Shown: piece by piece, positions 1 through 9,206 of the stretch
How the letters are laid out: every line of letters starts with the position of its first letter
Position numbering within the stretch: the first letter of the stretch is position 1
Assembly: GCA_943789025.1 (NCBI GenBank)
Contig: CALSSN010000020.1
Location: 1 to 59,111 of the forward strand
Source of the DNA: an uncultured Verrucomicrobiales bacterium
GTDB taxonomy: Bacteria > Verrucomicrobiota > Verrucomicrobiia > Verrucomicrobiales > DEV007
Direction of reading: 5' to 3'
Length of the DNA stretch: 59,111 bases
Position numbers and translations under genes: made by a program
The notes under the pieces: model-generated
Told to the model about the DNA's origin: nothing
What the model saw: the letters and a program-made list of their open reading frames with translations, nothing else
The model's database searches: none

Positions 1-1894
1 AATCCGACGGGGCGGAGGACCCGGAGGCATTGCTGGCGAGAATCTGGTATGCGAAGGTGGTATCGGCAGGCAGGCCGGTGTCGGCGTAGCTGGCGACATT
101 CGCTCCGGTCGATCCAATTTCGGAGAATGTGACCCCGTCGGAAGAGCGGCGAATACGGAAGGTCGTTTCATCGGACGAGTTGTCACTCCAAGCGAGGTTG
201 ATCTGCGAATCAGAGGCAGCGCTCGCCGTCAAGTTCGACGGGGCAACGGGTGGTTGTCCTGCGCCGACGACTTCGAAGTCGAAGGTCATGGTCGAGCCAG
301 CGCTGCTGATATTGAAGATGCGGTTGTTGGTGACGATAATATTTCCCGACTGGTAGCCGTCGGTGTTCGGGACGGTATTCGGACCGATCTGGGAGACGGC
401 GGCGGCGCGGTATGGGTCGTAGCGATCGCCCCGGTCCCGGCCCCGCTCGAGGTCGTAGGCACCATCGGCCTGAAGAAGCGCGACCCGGTAGTGGTTGCCG
501 TTGCTGGGCCAGCCGGCCTGGCCGGGGTAACCCTCGGTGGTATCTCCGGCTGCTTCGTCGATGTGGAAGATACAGAGGCCCCCCTGCGGCATTGCGGCAT
601 CGAAACCAACCGGTTGGCGGTTCTCGATCAGCAGGTATTCGCCACTGGCATAGCCAAGGTCGATGCGGAAAGCCTCCGCCGCTGTTTCTGCCTGGTTTGC
701 CGTGTAGGTGCCCGCAGTGCTGATGACGGTGGGAGAGATCCACCCGAGGGCCGCCTTGCTCCAGGCAGATAAATGAGGCGGGTATTTCTGGGAGCCATCG
801 AAACCCCAGCTATTCGCCATCAGCCCGTACGAGCCGATTCCCTCGCCTCCCGAGCCGTCGTAGAGGTCCGGCAGGCCAAGGAAGTGCCCGGTTTCGTGGC
901 AGATGACTCCGATTCGACCGATGGTGCTTCCCGAGGTGCCCCAGATGCCGGGACTGATGTGGTATTCGTAGACACGCACGCCATCACTGGAAAACCAGGC
1001 CCCACCGCCTCCAAAAATCGCCCACTTGTGCGACCAGATGCGGTCGACGTAGGAGGCACCGTCAGCGGAGGTACCACCCCATTCCGCTCCGTAGCCGGAA
1101 TGGAGGAAAGTGATGGCGTCGATGTTGCCGTCATTGTCTTGATCAAAATCTGCAAATTGAATGGCAGGGTCGGCGTCGAGGACATCGAGGGCGTATTTGA
1201 GCGCCTCGTGGGTTTTCGAGGTTAGGCCCGAGTCGCCGTTGGCATAGTAGGCCTCAGTATTCGGCAGGGTCACCCAGTAGAAGACGGTCGAGTCGAGCGA
1301 AAGCTGGTTGTATGAGTTCTCGAGGTAGCAATCCCGCACGCTGCCGGTAGGTGCCAGCGAGGTGTGACCGCCGACTGCATTCATGAGAACGTCGATGTCT
1401 CCGGTGCTTGGCAGGCTACGCGAGGCGTGGTTTGAAAAGCGTAGCAGCACGACGAGGTTTTTGAGTGATCCGCTGATCGGATTGGCTGCAGAAGGAACTT
1501 CCGCTCCATCACCACCGGCTTGCTGTAGGTCTGCCATGGCGTTTCGGCGCGCATTGCGGACCGCGGGATCTGGCAGGGTGTTCTTCGAGAGCCCGGCCTT
1601 GGCCGGGTTGGACTGGCCGACGCGCAGACCAGACGGGACGAGGCGTCCCTCGGCGTCTTTCTTGGCGTAGACGAACCATTTCCGGTCTTTCACCACCGTG
1701 AAGCCCGCGGGGTCGCGGAGGTAGTGAAAGAACTCGTCACCTTCGATGTGGAGGTCAATTTTTGAGCCATCGGGTTGGGTTTCGGTGAAGGCGAAGGGCG
1801 CTGCGGAGGTGGCGTGAAGGAGAGATGGCAAGCCCGTTATTAGAAACAAAGCGAGGAGAGGAAAAAGCCAGGTGAAGAGAAAGTGATGTTTCAT
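1..1894 (-). CDS. Secreted M6-family metalloprotease with fibronectin III domain (3' end outside window)
   Basis: The reading frame is open from an ATG at 1894 down to the left edge, giving at least 631 codons with no stop. Residues 1-28 form a signal peptide (hydrophobic LFPLLALFLITG). The zinc site HETGHFLGLPD lies at residues 333-343 and fits HExxHxxxxxD of the M6 (immune inhibitor A-like) metallopeptidases, followed by the family's G-S-Y-G-L-M-A segment. From about residue 548 a fibronectin type III domain begins (PSNLTASAASDSQINLAW) and continues to the edge. The protein is probably exported and degrades extracellular protein. An AT-rich stretch at 1895-2020 precedes it and may hold its promoter. 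No frame breaks are seen in the visible part. Confidence 0.9.
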   Translation of the reverse strand, partial: MKHHFLFTWLFPLLALFLITGLPSLLHATSAAPFAFTETQPDGSKIDLHIEGDEFFHYLRDPAGFTVVKDRKWFVYAKKDAEGRLVPSGLRVGQSNPAKAGLSKNTLPDPAVRNARRNAMADLQQAGGDGAEVPSAANPISGSLKNLVVLLRFSNHASRSLPSTGDIDVLMNAVGGHTSLAPTGSVRDCYLENSYNQLSLDSTVFYWVTLPNTEAYYANGDSGLTSKTHEALKYALDVLDADPAIQFADFDQDNDGNIDAITFLHSGYGAEWGGTSADGASYVDRIWSHKWAIFGGGGAWFSSDGVRVYEYHISPGIWGTSGSTIGRIGVICHETGHFLGLPDLYDGSGGEGIGSYGLMANSWGFDGSQKYPPHLSAWSKAALGWISPTVISTAGTYTANQAETAAEAFRIDLGYASGEYLLIENRQPVGFDAAMPQGGLCIFHIDEAAGDTTEGYPGQAGWPSNGNHYRVALLQADGAYDLERGRDRGDRYDPYRAAAVSQIGPNTVPNTDGYQSGNIIVTNNRIFNISSAGSTMTFDFEVVGAGQPPVAPSNLTASAASDSQINLAWSDNSSDETTFRIRRSSDGVTFSEIGSTGANVASYADTGLPADTTFAYQILASNASGSSAPSD

Positions 1895-2254
1895 AAGATT
1901 TTTTTAAAACTGATTTGTAAAGTCGCCTGAAGGAAACAGCAAAGGGCTTCTCAAAGAGGTTTCCAATGCACTAAAGTTATAAAAAAAATTAGTTTTTTGG
2001 CAAGGTTTTTTATTTTTTATGGTCTACGACACAATACAACACGTGACGATGCGCGATGACGCAAATTACTTTGATGCTTTCGGGGGCTCAGTTCCGGTGC
2101 CTGCGCCCTGCCTTCCGGGCCCGGAAGCTATAGCTGATAGACTCAGCGGTAGTAGCCTCTGCCAGGCCGGCCGTGCACGGGCAAAATCGGGCACTCTCCC
2201 ATGCGAACCTTTCAAGAGCTGCCAGCCCCTTGAAGCAGCCGATGCCGTTTGTTT
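1895..2254. other. Intergenic region upstream of the M6 protease
   Basis: No gene is supported here. Bases 1895-2020 are AT-rich, with long A and T runs, as expected for the protease promoter. A perfect 16-base palindrome, CTTCCGGGCCCGGAAG, lies at 2112-2127 and could be the terminator of the upstream minus-strand gene, although no T-run follows on either side. Confidence 0.5.
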
Positions 2255-3553
2255 TTACCGCGACCAGCCATCGATCTTCCAGTTGGATTCGATGAGCTTG
2301 CGGTCGTCTTTGCCGTTTTCTGGTGCGAACCAGACCTCGAAGCGGGCACCATAGTATTGATTCAATTCACCTTCGTAGATGGTGAATTGAAAGCTGGACC
2401 GAAACAACTCCTTCGGATCCTCCGACCAGCCGATGAGCTCGGTGCTGCGCTTTTTCAGCCGGTCTTCGGACAGGCGGGTGTTTCCGGTGATCTCGTAGGC
2501 CTTCAGGTAGACGCACCCGGGTTCGCCCGGGTTGCATCGGATGATGGCTGTATAGATCCCGCCACTGCCGGTCAGGGAGAAGGAAGCGTGCTCGCCCCTG
2601 AGGATTGCGCCCTCAGGAAGCAACGTCTTTGCGTGGTCCCAGGTCGGGTTTTCGAGGAGTGCCTGGAATTCGCTCTGCAGTTCCTTGATGGCGGCCTTCG
2701 TCATCCGTCGCTCTTCTGTTTCCGCCTGCTCAAACATCTCGACGACGATGCCGCTCTCGTCCCAGGTGATGGAGCTTTCCTGTCGCCCGTGCGTGTCTGT
2801 GACAGGAAGCTGGATCTCCTCACCGGCTGGGATTTTCTTCGCCCATCTTTTCCAGGATTTTCCCGACATTCCCAGACAGGTTCGCACCTGGTATTTCTGT
2901 GATTCAGGCGGGAAAAAAGACGAGAAATGGCCGTGCAGATTTGTCTCCCAGCGGCCGTCGATTCTCCATCTTCTGGTGGCAAACTCATTCCCCTTAGTGA
3001 CGTGAAACCACCAGGCCGGAGACACCGTCAGGTAACGCCTCAGAAGGGCAGGGTGATCACTGTGCAAGCTTCCGAGGGCTGGGATTGACGGGACAACCGA
3101 AGAATCGGAGGTGCCGGGTGTCTCGAGACTTGCCTGCAGAGCGGCTTGGAAGGAATCCGGTTCCGACAACTCTGGCTCGGCAGGGTGTGCGGTATACTTG
3201 CCAGGCTCGAGTAACTGGACGTTCTCGGGCAAGCTCAGGGCGTTGGCGAAGTCGTCCATGTCTTCCGCCAGCATTCCGTTGAACATCACTAGGAACAGGG
3301 CTGGAATGATGGCCACAAGACTGAGCAGCAAGCAGGCGATGGCGAGAAACCCACGTTTCTTATTCTTCTTCGTAAACCAGACGATTGCGCTGACGAGAAA
3401 AAAGATCAGGCCGAAGAGAAAGACGCCCATGAAGACGACGCACAGCCATCCGGGAAGGAAGGCGAGGCAACACCCGAGGAACAGCGCGGCTAGAGTCAGT
3501 AGCTGGGGAAGCACAAAGAAGCGCCAGGAGGGGGAATGAAAAAAGCGTGTCAT
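2255..3553 (-). CDS. Hypothetical membrane protein with three N-terminal TM segments
   Basis: This is a 432-residue protein that I do not recognise. Residues about 12-90 hold three hydrophobic segments, the second and third separated by a lysine/arginine-rich loop (FTKKNKKRG). The remaining 340 residues are soluble, rich in charged residues and free of cysteine clusters, and probably sit on one side of the membrane. The ATG at 3553 directly precedes the first hydrophobic segment, which supports this start. It reads in the same direction as the M6 protease but is 360 bases upstream, so a shared transcript is uncertain. Confidence 0.75.
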   Translation of the reverse strand: MTRFFHSPSWRFFVLPQLLTLAALFLGCCLAFLPGWLCVVFMGVFLFGLIFFLVSAIVWFTKKNKKRGFLAIACLLLSLVAIIPALFLVMFNGMLAEDMDDFANALSLPENVQLLEPGKYTAHPAEPELSEPDSFQAALQASLETPGTSDSSVVPSIPALGSLHSDHPALLRRYLTVSPAWWFHVTKGNEFATRRWRIDGRWETNLHGHFSSFFPPESQKYQVRTCLGMSGKSWKRWAKKIPAGEEIQLPVTDTHGRQESSITWDESGIVVEMFEQAETEERRMTKAAIKELQSEFQALLENPTWDHAKTLLPEGAILRGEHASFSLTGSGGIYTAIIRCNPGEPGCVYLKAYEITGNTRLSEDRLKKRSTELIGWSEDPKELFRSSFQFTIYEGELNQYYGARFEVWFAPENGKDDRKLIESNWKIDGWSR

Positions 3554-3888
3554 GAGGAATAGATCGGTGGGGGATCCTTTCTTACTGCAACCATTATGTG
3601 AAAGCTCAATGAAGATGCCATGAATTTACGGTGAACTCGAACCACAACGTGCCCAGAGGCTGAGTCAGGAGAATGCCCCCCGACTCGAGCTCAGGAGAAA
3701 ACCCGCACCGCGAACGGGGAGTCGCATTCTTCTCCGTTGAACGGCGCGATGATCTGCCCGGGCAGGAACTGATTCGTCGCATGCGGCAATGCGGCATTTT
3801 ATTGTAGCGCCCGGTGAGGGGCGGAGCCACAAGGCACAACAGGAAGGTAGTCGAGCGAGCCTCAGGAAACCCGAGAGAGGGCGGGGAG
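3554..3888. other. Gene-free spacer between the membrane protein and tRNA-Lys
   Basis: I see no open frame with coding character and no convincing RNA gene. The short reading frames on the minus strand cross the tRNA and are incidental. Confidence 0.4.
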
Positions 3889-3961
3889 TACGTGGACTGG
3901 GATTCGAACCCAGGACCAATTGGTTAAAAGCCAACTGCTCTACCAGCTGAGCTACCCACGC
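3889..3961 (-). tRNA. tRNA-Lys (anticodon UUU)
   Basis: The reverse complement folds as a 73-nt cloverleaf: acceptor GCGTGGG paired with TCCACGT (G-U at both ends of the stem), D-arm GCTCAGCTGGTAGAGC, anticodon loop with CTTTTAA giving UUU, and T-arm CTGGGTTCGAATCCCAG. The discriminator base is A. CCA is not encoded, as CTC follows, unlike the two other tRNAs in this window. Confidence 0.95.
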
Positions 3962-4131
3962 GTTTATGTTTATGATCTCCCCGCCCCTCAGGATCGGGGC
4001 GAGATATTGCGGTAAGGCAATCGACAATTCAAGTCAGAAATTATCGGGGAGGTTTTCATCGAAATTTCCTGTTCTGTAAAACCTCTCGCCAGCGCCTGGG
4101 GAAAGGTGGCGTGGGCACGCGACAGGCACTT

Positions 4132-4833
4132 TCAGGCGAGCCTGCTTTCCAGAGCAGCCAGAAGATTTTCCAGAGAAAGCAATGGCCGTCTGAGCTCAAA
4201 AACCTGCAGTCCGGCAGCTTTGCCACCCTCCCAGTCCGCCCGTGGGTCATCTCCCACATGCAGACATTCAGTTGGCAGGAATTGCGCTCGGCTCACCGCT
4301 TCGGCAAAAATTGCTGGTGCCGGTTTTGCCACACCGACCTGGGAGGAAAAAATGGCACCCTCAAAAAATTCTGAGAGTTCGAGGTCCTCGAGAATCGCCG
4401 GTAGCCTCTCGTCGAAATTCGAAACCACCCACAGCGGGAGACCCTGCGACCGGAGGGCGGTCAGCACCGGGATCACGTCGCTAAAAACCGACCACGCCTC
4501 CGCCGTCGCATACCAGTTGAAAAGTTCTTCGAAACACGCAGCGAAATGGCGATGGCCGGCACCCTGCGTGCCCGCCGCAACAAAACTGGTGCTCACGATC
4601 TGCTTCCACCACTCTCGATCGTCACCCGGCGGGGGAGGGCTCGCCTCTCGGAAAGCCTGACGAAAGCCCGCCTCGAGGTGCTCCGCTCGAGCCGACAGCC
4701 CATGGCGCGCCCCGAACCGGGCGTAGGTCTCTCCCACGAGTTCGCGTGGCTGGATGAGGGTTCCGACTGCATCAAAAAAAACGCACTCCACCGGCGCACC
4801 CCCTATTTTCACTCTCCTGTTATCCTTTTGCAT
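4132..4833 (-). CDS. HAD-superfamily hydrolase
   Basis: This 233-residue protein has the haloacid dehalogenase motifs: nucleophile motif FFDAVGTL (Asp21), motif II VVSNFDERL, motif III lysine in VAKPAP, and motif IV HVGDDPRADWEGG. The helical cap lies between motifs I and II, as in subfamily I (HDHD3-like) phosphatases. It probably dephosphorylates a small cytosolic metabolite, but the substrate cannot be inferred. It is transcribed away from nusA, with 139 bases between the two start codons. Confidence 0.85.
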   Translation of the reverse strand: MQKDNRRVKIGGAPVECVFFDAVGTLIQPRELVGETYARFGARHGLSARAEHLEAGFRQAFREASPPPPGDDREWWKQIVSTSFVAAGTQGAGHRHFAACFEELFNWYATAEAWSVFSDVIPVLTALRSQGLPLWVVSNFDERLPAILEDLELSEFFEGAIFSSQVGVAKPAPAIFAEAVSRAQFLPTECLHVGDDPRADWEGGKAAGLQVFELRRPLLSLENLLAALESRLA

Positions 4834-4923
4834 TTCTACTTGCTGGCCACCCTTGATGCTCTATCCTATGCGCCTTGAGCTTCACCCTAAGGGCTTGGAA
4901 ACAGGCCTGAAGGTGACCAGTTT

Positions 4924-4951
4924 AAGAGTGGGCATGCTCCCACTCTTTTTT
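4924..4951 (+). promoter_or_regulatory. Attenuator-like hairpin upstream of nusA
   Basis: AAGAGTGGG at 4924-4932 pairs perfectly with CCCACTCTT at 4939-4947 around a six-base loop, and a T-run follows to 4951, 22 bases before the nusA start. It has the form of an intrinsic terminator inside the operon leader and resembles the leader hairpins found before rimP-nusA operons. Because NusA acts in termination and pausing, feedback on its own leader is plausible, but that is inference. Confidence 0.6.
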
Positions 4952-4972
4952 GTCTACAGATAGATCGCCGCA

Positions 4973-6394
4973 ATGACTAACGAGCTTCTAGCAGTTTTCG
5001 AATACTTCGAAAAGGAAAAAGGTATCGACCGTGCCACCATGATCGATGCGCTTCAGACCGCCCTCCTCACGGCCTCCCGCAAAAGCGTGGGACCCGCCCG
5101 CGACCTCCGTATCGATATTGATCCGGACAAAGGAATCATCAAAGCGATCTGCTCTCTGATGGTCGTGGAAACCGTGCAAGCCCCTTACGAGGAGCTTGAC
5201 CTTAACACAGCGCGCAAAATCAAGGCTGAAGCTGAGGTCGATGATGAGATCGAAGTGGATGTGACTCCAGCCAACTTCGGGCGAATCGCCGCACAGACCG
5301 CCCGTCAGGCGATCATGCAACGCCTGCGCCAGGCGGAGAAAGAAATGATCTATGATGAGTTCAAAGATCGTGCAGGGGACATTGTCAGTGGTACTGTCCG
5401 CCGTTTCGAGCGCTCCGACGTGATCATCGACCTCGGCAAATTCGAGGGGATCATGGGTGGTCGCGATCGTGTCAGCACCGAGGACTACAATATCGGCGAC
5501 CGGATTCGAGCCTACGTCGTAGCAGTCGAGAACGGGGTTCGCGGGCCGGAAATTATCCTTTCCCGAAGTCACATCAATTTCGTCAAGCGTCTCTTCGAGG
5601 CTGAGGTCAGCGAGGTGGCTGATCGTACTGTCGAGCTGCGCGGCATTGCTCGCGAGGCTGGCTACCGCACGAAAGTAGCGGTGCACAGCGAAGATGAGAA
5701 AATCGATCCGGTAGGCGCCTGTGTAGGACTGCGCGGTGCCCGGGTGAAAAATATTGTTCGCGAGCTGAATAACGAAAAAGTCGACATCATCCGTTACAGC
5801 TCGAAGATCGAAGAATTTGTCACCGATGCGCTTAAGCCGGCAAACCTCCGCTCGATTCGTACCGACGAAGAACAGAAGTCTGTCTGGGTCACGGTTGACG
5901 AAGCCGAGCTTTCCAAGGCCATTGGCCGCCGCGGGCAAAATGCTAGGCTCACCTCCCAGCTGGTCGGATGGAATGTTCAGATCGAGAAAGACGAATCCGC
6001 CCAGGAGCAGTTTGAAGCGAAAGTTCAGGAAGCCATCGATGCCATGATCGAGCGCACCGGCCTCAGTCATGACATCGCAGTGGCTCTCGTCACCGAAGGA
6101 ATCATTGCCCCGGAGATGTTGATTGGCCTCGAGGGGAAAGACCTTATCGAAGTCATCGAAGTCGATGAAGGACAGGCGCAGGCGATCATTAACCAAGTCA
6201 CCGTCAAGCTAGCCGAGGCCGAGCAGAATCCTCCCGCCCCTGAGACAGAGGATGCTCCTGCCCAGGCGGCGGAGGAAAAAGTTGAAGAAGCTGAACAAGC
6301 TCCTCCCAACGACGAGGAAAAACCACCGGCTGCCGATGAAGTTGATGAGCAGGAAGAGCAGGATGAAGCCTCCGAAAAAACCTCGGCAGAGTAG
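4973..6394 (+). CDS. nusA: Transcription termination/antitermination factor NusA
   Basis: This 473-residue protein binds RNA polymerase and nascent RNA and modulates pausing, termination and antitermination. The N-terminal RNAP-binding domain covers about residues 1-130. An S1 domain follows (about 135-200, DIVSGTVRRFERSDVIIDLG). Two KH domains follow, marked by GLRGARVKNI and IGRRGQNARL. After residue ~345 there is a helical region, and the last ~60 residues are an acidic, proline-rich tail (EEKVEEAEQAPPNDEEK), longer than in most NusA proteins. It is the first gene of the operon with infB, rbfA, nrnA, truB and ribF. The usual upstream partner rimP is missing. Confidence 0.97.
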   Translation: MTNELLAVFEYFEKEKGIDRATMIDALQTALLTASRKSVGPARDLRIDIDPDKGIIKAICSLMVVETVQAPYEELDLNTARKIKAEAEVDDEIEVDVTPANFGRIAAQTARQAIMQRLRQAEKEMIYDEFKDRAGDIVSGTVRRFERSDVIIDLGKFEGIMGGRDRVSTEDYNIGDRIRAYVVAVENGVRGPEIILSRSHINFVKRLFEAEVSEVADRTVELRGIAREAGYRTKVAVHSEDEKIDPVGACVGLRGARVKNIVRELNNEKVDIIRYSSKIEEFVTDALKPANLRSIRTDEEQKSVWVTVDEAELSKAIGRRGQNARLTSQLVGWNVQIEKDESAQEQFEAKVQEAIDAMIERTGLSHDIAVALVTEGIIAPEMLIGLEGKDLIEVIEVDEGQAQAIINQVTVKLAEAEQNPPAPETEDAPAQAAEEKVEEAEQAPPNDEEKPPAADEVDEQEEQDEASEKTSAE

Positions 6395-6494
6395 ATTCGG
6401 TGACTTTCTTGGAACGATCACGCGAACGCATTGATTACGAAATTCAGGAAAGAAACCGCGACTCGATTTCTAAGAGACAGAAAGTAAGGAAAGC

Positions 6495-8642
6495 ATGGCA
6501 GGCGATAAGAAAGATAAGAGCGGTGACAAAACCCTCGCGAAAAAAACTGACCTTCCCGAGCCGGAGGAAGCGGATCTTTCGAAGTCGGAAACCGCAGAGA
6601 CTGTAGATAACCCAACGAAGGAGGTGCTCGATCTCCTCGATGAGTCGGTCTCTGGTAAGCCTCAGAAAAAAAAGGCGCGGAAGAAAGCTGCAAGCAAGGA
6701 GGGAGTGCTCCCACCTATCTCGCTCTTCAAGGAAGAAGCCAAGACAATCGATCCAGTCGAGGCTGCCAAGAGTGCCGCCCTCGGCAGCCCTGCTGCAGAG
6801 GGCGAAACTTCTGCCGCTACGTCTGCCGGCGACGAAGGAGAGGACGAGCCCCTTCCCGAAGACGTCATCCATTTGAAGCCCCCGATCATGATCGAGGAGC
6901 TTGCCGAGAAAATGGACCTTAAGGCTTTTCGGCTGATCAAAGACCTTATGGAGCTCGGGGTCTTCGCGAATGTTAAAGGCTCGATCGAGCCAGACATTGC
7001 CTCCCAGATCTGCGAAAAACACGGCTTTGTTTTTGAGCGTGAAAAACGCGAAAAAGGGGGTGGCGTTCACAAGACTGAGGAGGTGATTGAAGAACCACCA
7101 CCGCCGGAGATTGATGAGGAAGCGGTCGATGAATTACCGTTACGCGCCCCGATTATCACCTTGATGGGACACGTCGACCATGGCAAAACATCCCTCCTTG
7201 ACCGTATCCGTACTTCCAAGCTCGCCTCAGGAGAGGCTGGTGGCATCACTCAGCACGTGGCCGCTTACTCGCTGGAAAAAAACGGTAAGCAGATTACTTT
7301 CATCGACACTCCAGGCCATGCCGCCTTTGCGCAGATGCGGGCTCGCGGCGCATCCATTACCGATATCGTTATCCTCGTTGTTGCTGCGGACGATGGAATC
7401 ATGCCTCAAACGAAAGAGGCCATTCATCATGCCAAAGAGGCAGGGGTAACCATCGTCGTAGCCATCAATAAGAGTGACGCCAAGGGAGCCGACCCGCTCA
7501 AGGTGAAAACTCAACTTCAGGCGATCGACCTCGCCCCTACCGACCTCGGTGGTGAGATCGAGTGCGTGGAAGTGTCGGCGCTCACCGGTGATGGGATTGA
7601 AAGTCTTCTCGAAACCATTCTCCTTCAGGCTGAAATGCTCGAGTTGCACGCCAGCCCGCAAGGTCCTGGACGCGCCACTGTCATCGAGGCCACAATCCAG
7701 CCGGGACGAGGCCCGACAGCCTCGGTGATCGTCAAGTCAGGGACCCTTCGGGTTGGAAAACCGTTCATCTGTGGCCCCCACGCAGGGAAAATCAAATCCC
7801 TCATCGATGATTCTGGGACGTCAGTGAAAGAGGCCGCACCAAGCATTCCGGTCGAAGTGATCGGCTTTGACAATGTTCCCAACGTTGGGGATGAACTCGT
7901 CGAAATGAAGAGCGATCGGGAGGCCCGCAAGCTCAGTGAAGAGCGTCACGAAGAACTCCGTAAAACGAAACTCGAGCGTCCGAAGCGAGCCACCTTGGAT
8001 ACTTTCATTGAGACGATTGATGAGGGAGCCAAAAAGACCCTGAAAATCATCCTCAAGACCGATGTCCAAGGGACGGCCGAAGCGATCACGACTTCCCTCA
8101 AAGAGATCGAATCAGCCAAGATCGATCTCAATATCATTCATGCAGGTGCCGGAGCGATCACCGAATCCGATGTCCTTCTCGCCAGTGCCTCCGATGCGAT
8201 TGTCATTGGTTTTAATACGAAACTCGAAAACAAGGCAGTATCGATTGCGCGGCGCGAAGGGGTTGAAGTAAAGCTTTATTCGATCATCTACGAATTACTC
8301 GATCAAATTAAGGAAGCCATGCTCGGGCTGCTCGATCTAGAGACCCGGGAACACGTCCTCGGCCACGCCGAGATTCTCCAGGTGTTTAAGCTCTCGAAAG
8401 GGCGGGTCGGTGGCAGTGTCGTGAAAGATGGAAAAATGCTGCGATCCGCGCGTGCGCGCGTGCTGCGAGGAAAACAGCCGGTTTATGATGGCGCTTTCGA
8501 TACGCTTCGTCGCTTCCAGGATGACGTGAAGGAAGTGAAAAACGGCCTCGAGTGCGGGATCAAATTAGGGAATTACAACGACTACAAGCCCGGCGACATC
8601 ATCGAATGCTACGAACTCGAAGCCCTCGAAGCCAAGCTCTAG
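6495..8642 (+). CDS. infB: Translation initiation factor IF-2
   Basis: This is a 715-residue GTPase that brings initiator tRNA to the 30S subunit. Residues 1-130 are a charged, low-complexity, Lys/Glu/Ala-rich extension. An IF2-N-type segment follows (about 132-180). The G-domain motifs are complete: G1 GHVDHGKT at residues 225-232, G3 DTPGHAAF, G4 NKSD and G5 SAL. The C-terminal EF-Tu-like and initiator-tRNA-binding domains follow and end with [16 protein letters not shown]. The chosen ATG at 6495 lies 100 bases after nusA; another start in that gap cannot be excluded. Confidence 0.97.
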   Translation: MAGDKKDKSGDKTLAKKTDLPEPEEADLSKSETAETVDNPTKEVLDLLDESVSGKPQKKKARKKAASKEGVLPPISLFKEEAKTIDPVEAAKSAALGSPAAEGETSAATSAGDEGEDEPLPEDVIHLKPPIMIEELAEKMDLKAFRLIKDLMELGVFANVKGSIEPDIASQICEKHGFVFEREKREKGGGVHKTEEVIEEPPPPEIDEEAVDELPLRAPIITLMGHVDHGKTSLLDRIRTSKLASGEAGGITQHVAAYSLEKNGKQITFIDTPGHAAFAQMRARGASITDIVILVVAADDGIMPQTKEAIHHAKEAGVTIVVAINKSDAKGADPLKVKTQLQAIDLAPTDLGGEIECVEVSALTGDGIESLLETILLQAEMLELHASPQGPGRATVIEATIQPGRGPTASVIVKSGTLRVGKPFICGPHAGKIKSLIDDSGTSVKEAAPSIPVEVIGFDNVPNVGDELVEMKSDREARKLSEERHEELRKTKLERPKRATLDTFIETIDEGAKKTLKIILKTDVQGTAEAITTSLKEIESAKIDLNIIHAGAGAITESDVLLASASDAIVIGFNTKLENKAVSIARREGVEVKLYSIIYELLDQIKEAMLGLLDLETREHVLGHAEILQVFKLSKGRVGGSVVKDGKMLRSARARVLRGKQPVYDGAFDTLRRFQDDVKEVKNGLECGIKLGNYNDYKPGDIIECYELEALEAKL

Positions 8643-8717
8643 CCTGAGCGGTTCTCCAGATTTACGCATCTACTTATCTATAAGGCCCGGCCTCCGCAAG
8701 GGGGAGAGGAAGACCGC

Positions 8718-8745
8718 GCCACCAGTCGCCACCAGTCGCCACCAG
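8718..8745 (+). repeat. Short tandem repeat upstream of rbfA
   Basis: The decamer GCCACCAGTC occurs twice (8718-8727, 8728-8737), followed by a third partial copy GCCACCAG to 8745, ending 20 bases before the rbfA start. It occupies the place where the leader and ribosome-binding site would be expected. Confidence 0.8.
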
Positions 8746-8765
8746 AGCCGCCGCCCGATCTCATT

Positions 8766-9188
8766 ATGAGCCAGCGCCTCCAGAAGGTTAACGAACTCCT
8801 CAGAAGGGAAATCAGCGGTGCTATCGCCAAGGACCTCGAGTTCTCCGGCGCGCTCGTGACGGTCAATTCTGTGGAAGTCACACCTGATCTCCGTCAGGGC
8901 ACCGTTCACATTGGCCTGATTGGAGATCCTAGGGCCTGTCGTGAAGCCCTCGAGCAGATCCAGAGGAAACGCGGCTACATCCAGAACAAAGTTGCGGCAC
9001 GCGTTGTCCTTCGTTACTTCCCTAAACTGACGTTCACGGAAGACGATTCGGTCGAGCGCGGGGTTGAAATCCTCAACCTGCTTGACGAAGTCGACCAGTT
9101 ACCGACTGCTCCTCCGCTCGATCCCGAGCAGGATGAGGCTTCTGAAGCCAATCCCGAAGAGCCACCTCTTTCGGATCCCAGCGCGTAA
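8766..9188 (+). CDS. rbfA: Ribosome-binding factor A
   Basis: This 140-residue protein carries the RbfA KH-like fold over residues 1-110: start SQRLQKVNELLRREISGAI, central DLRQGTVHIGLIGD, and a closing segment around RYFPKLTFTEDDSVERG. RbfA binds the 30S subunit and helps mature 16S rRNA. The final ~30 residues are an acidic Pro/Glu-rich tail, an unusual but harmless-looking addition. It is followed after 18 bases by nrnA. Confidence 0.95.
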   Translation: MSQRLQKVNELLRREISGAIAKDLEFSGALVTVNSVEVTPDLRQGTVHIGLIGDPRACREALEQIQRKRGYIQNKVAARVVLRYFPKLTFTEDDSVERGVEILNLLDEVDQLPTAPPLDPEQDEASEANPEEPPLSDPSA

Positions 9189-9206
9189 TCGAAGCCGGCA
9201 GAAACC

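Noticed and set aside
254..1225. Several plus-strand frames at the left edge
   Set aside because: They are shadows of the M6 metalloprotease, whose minus-strand frame is open across the whole stretch and carries the zinc motif.
4988..6196. Minus-strand open frame of about 402 codons
   Set aside because: It lies wholly antisense to nusA and has no family-like motifs; it is a codon-bias shadow of a clear gene.
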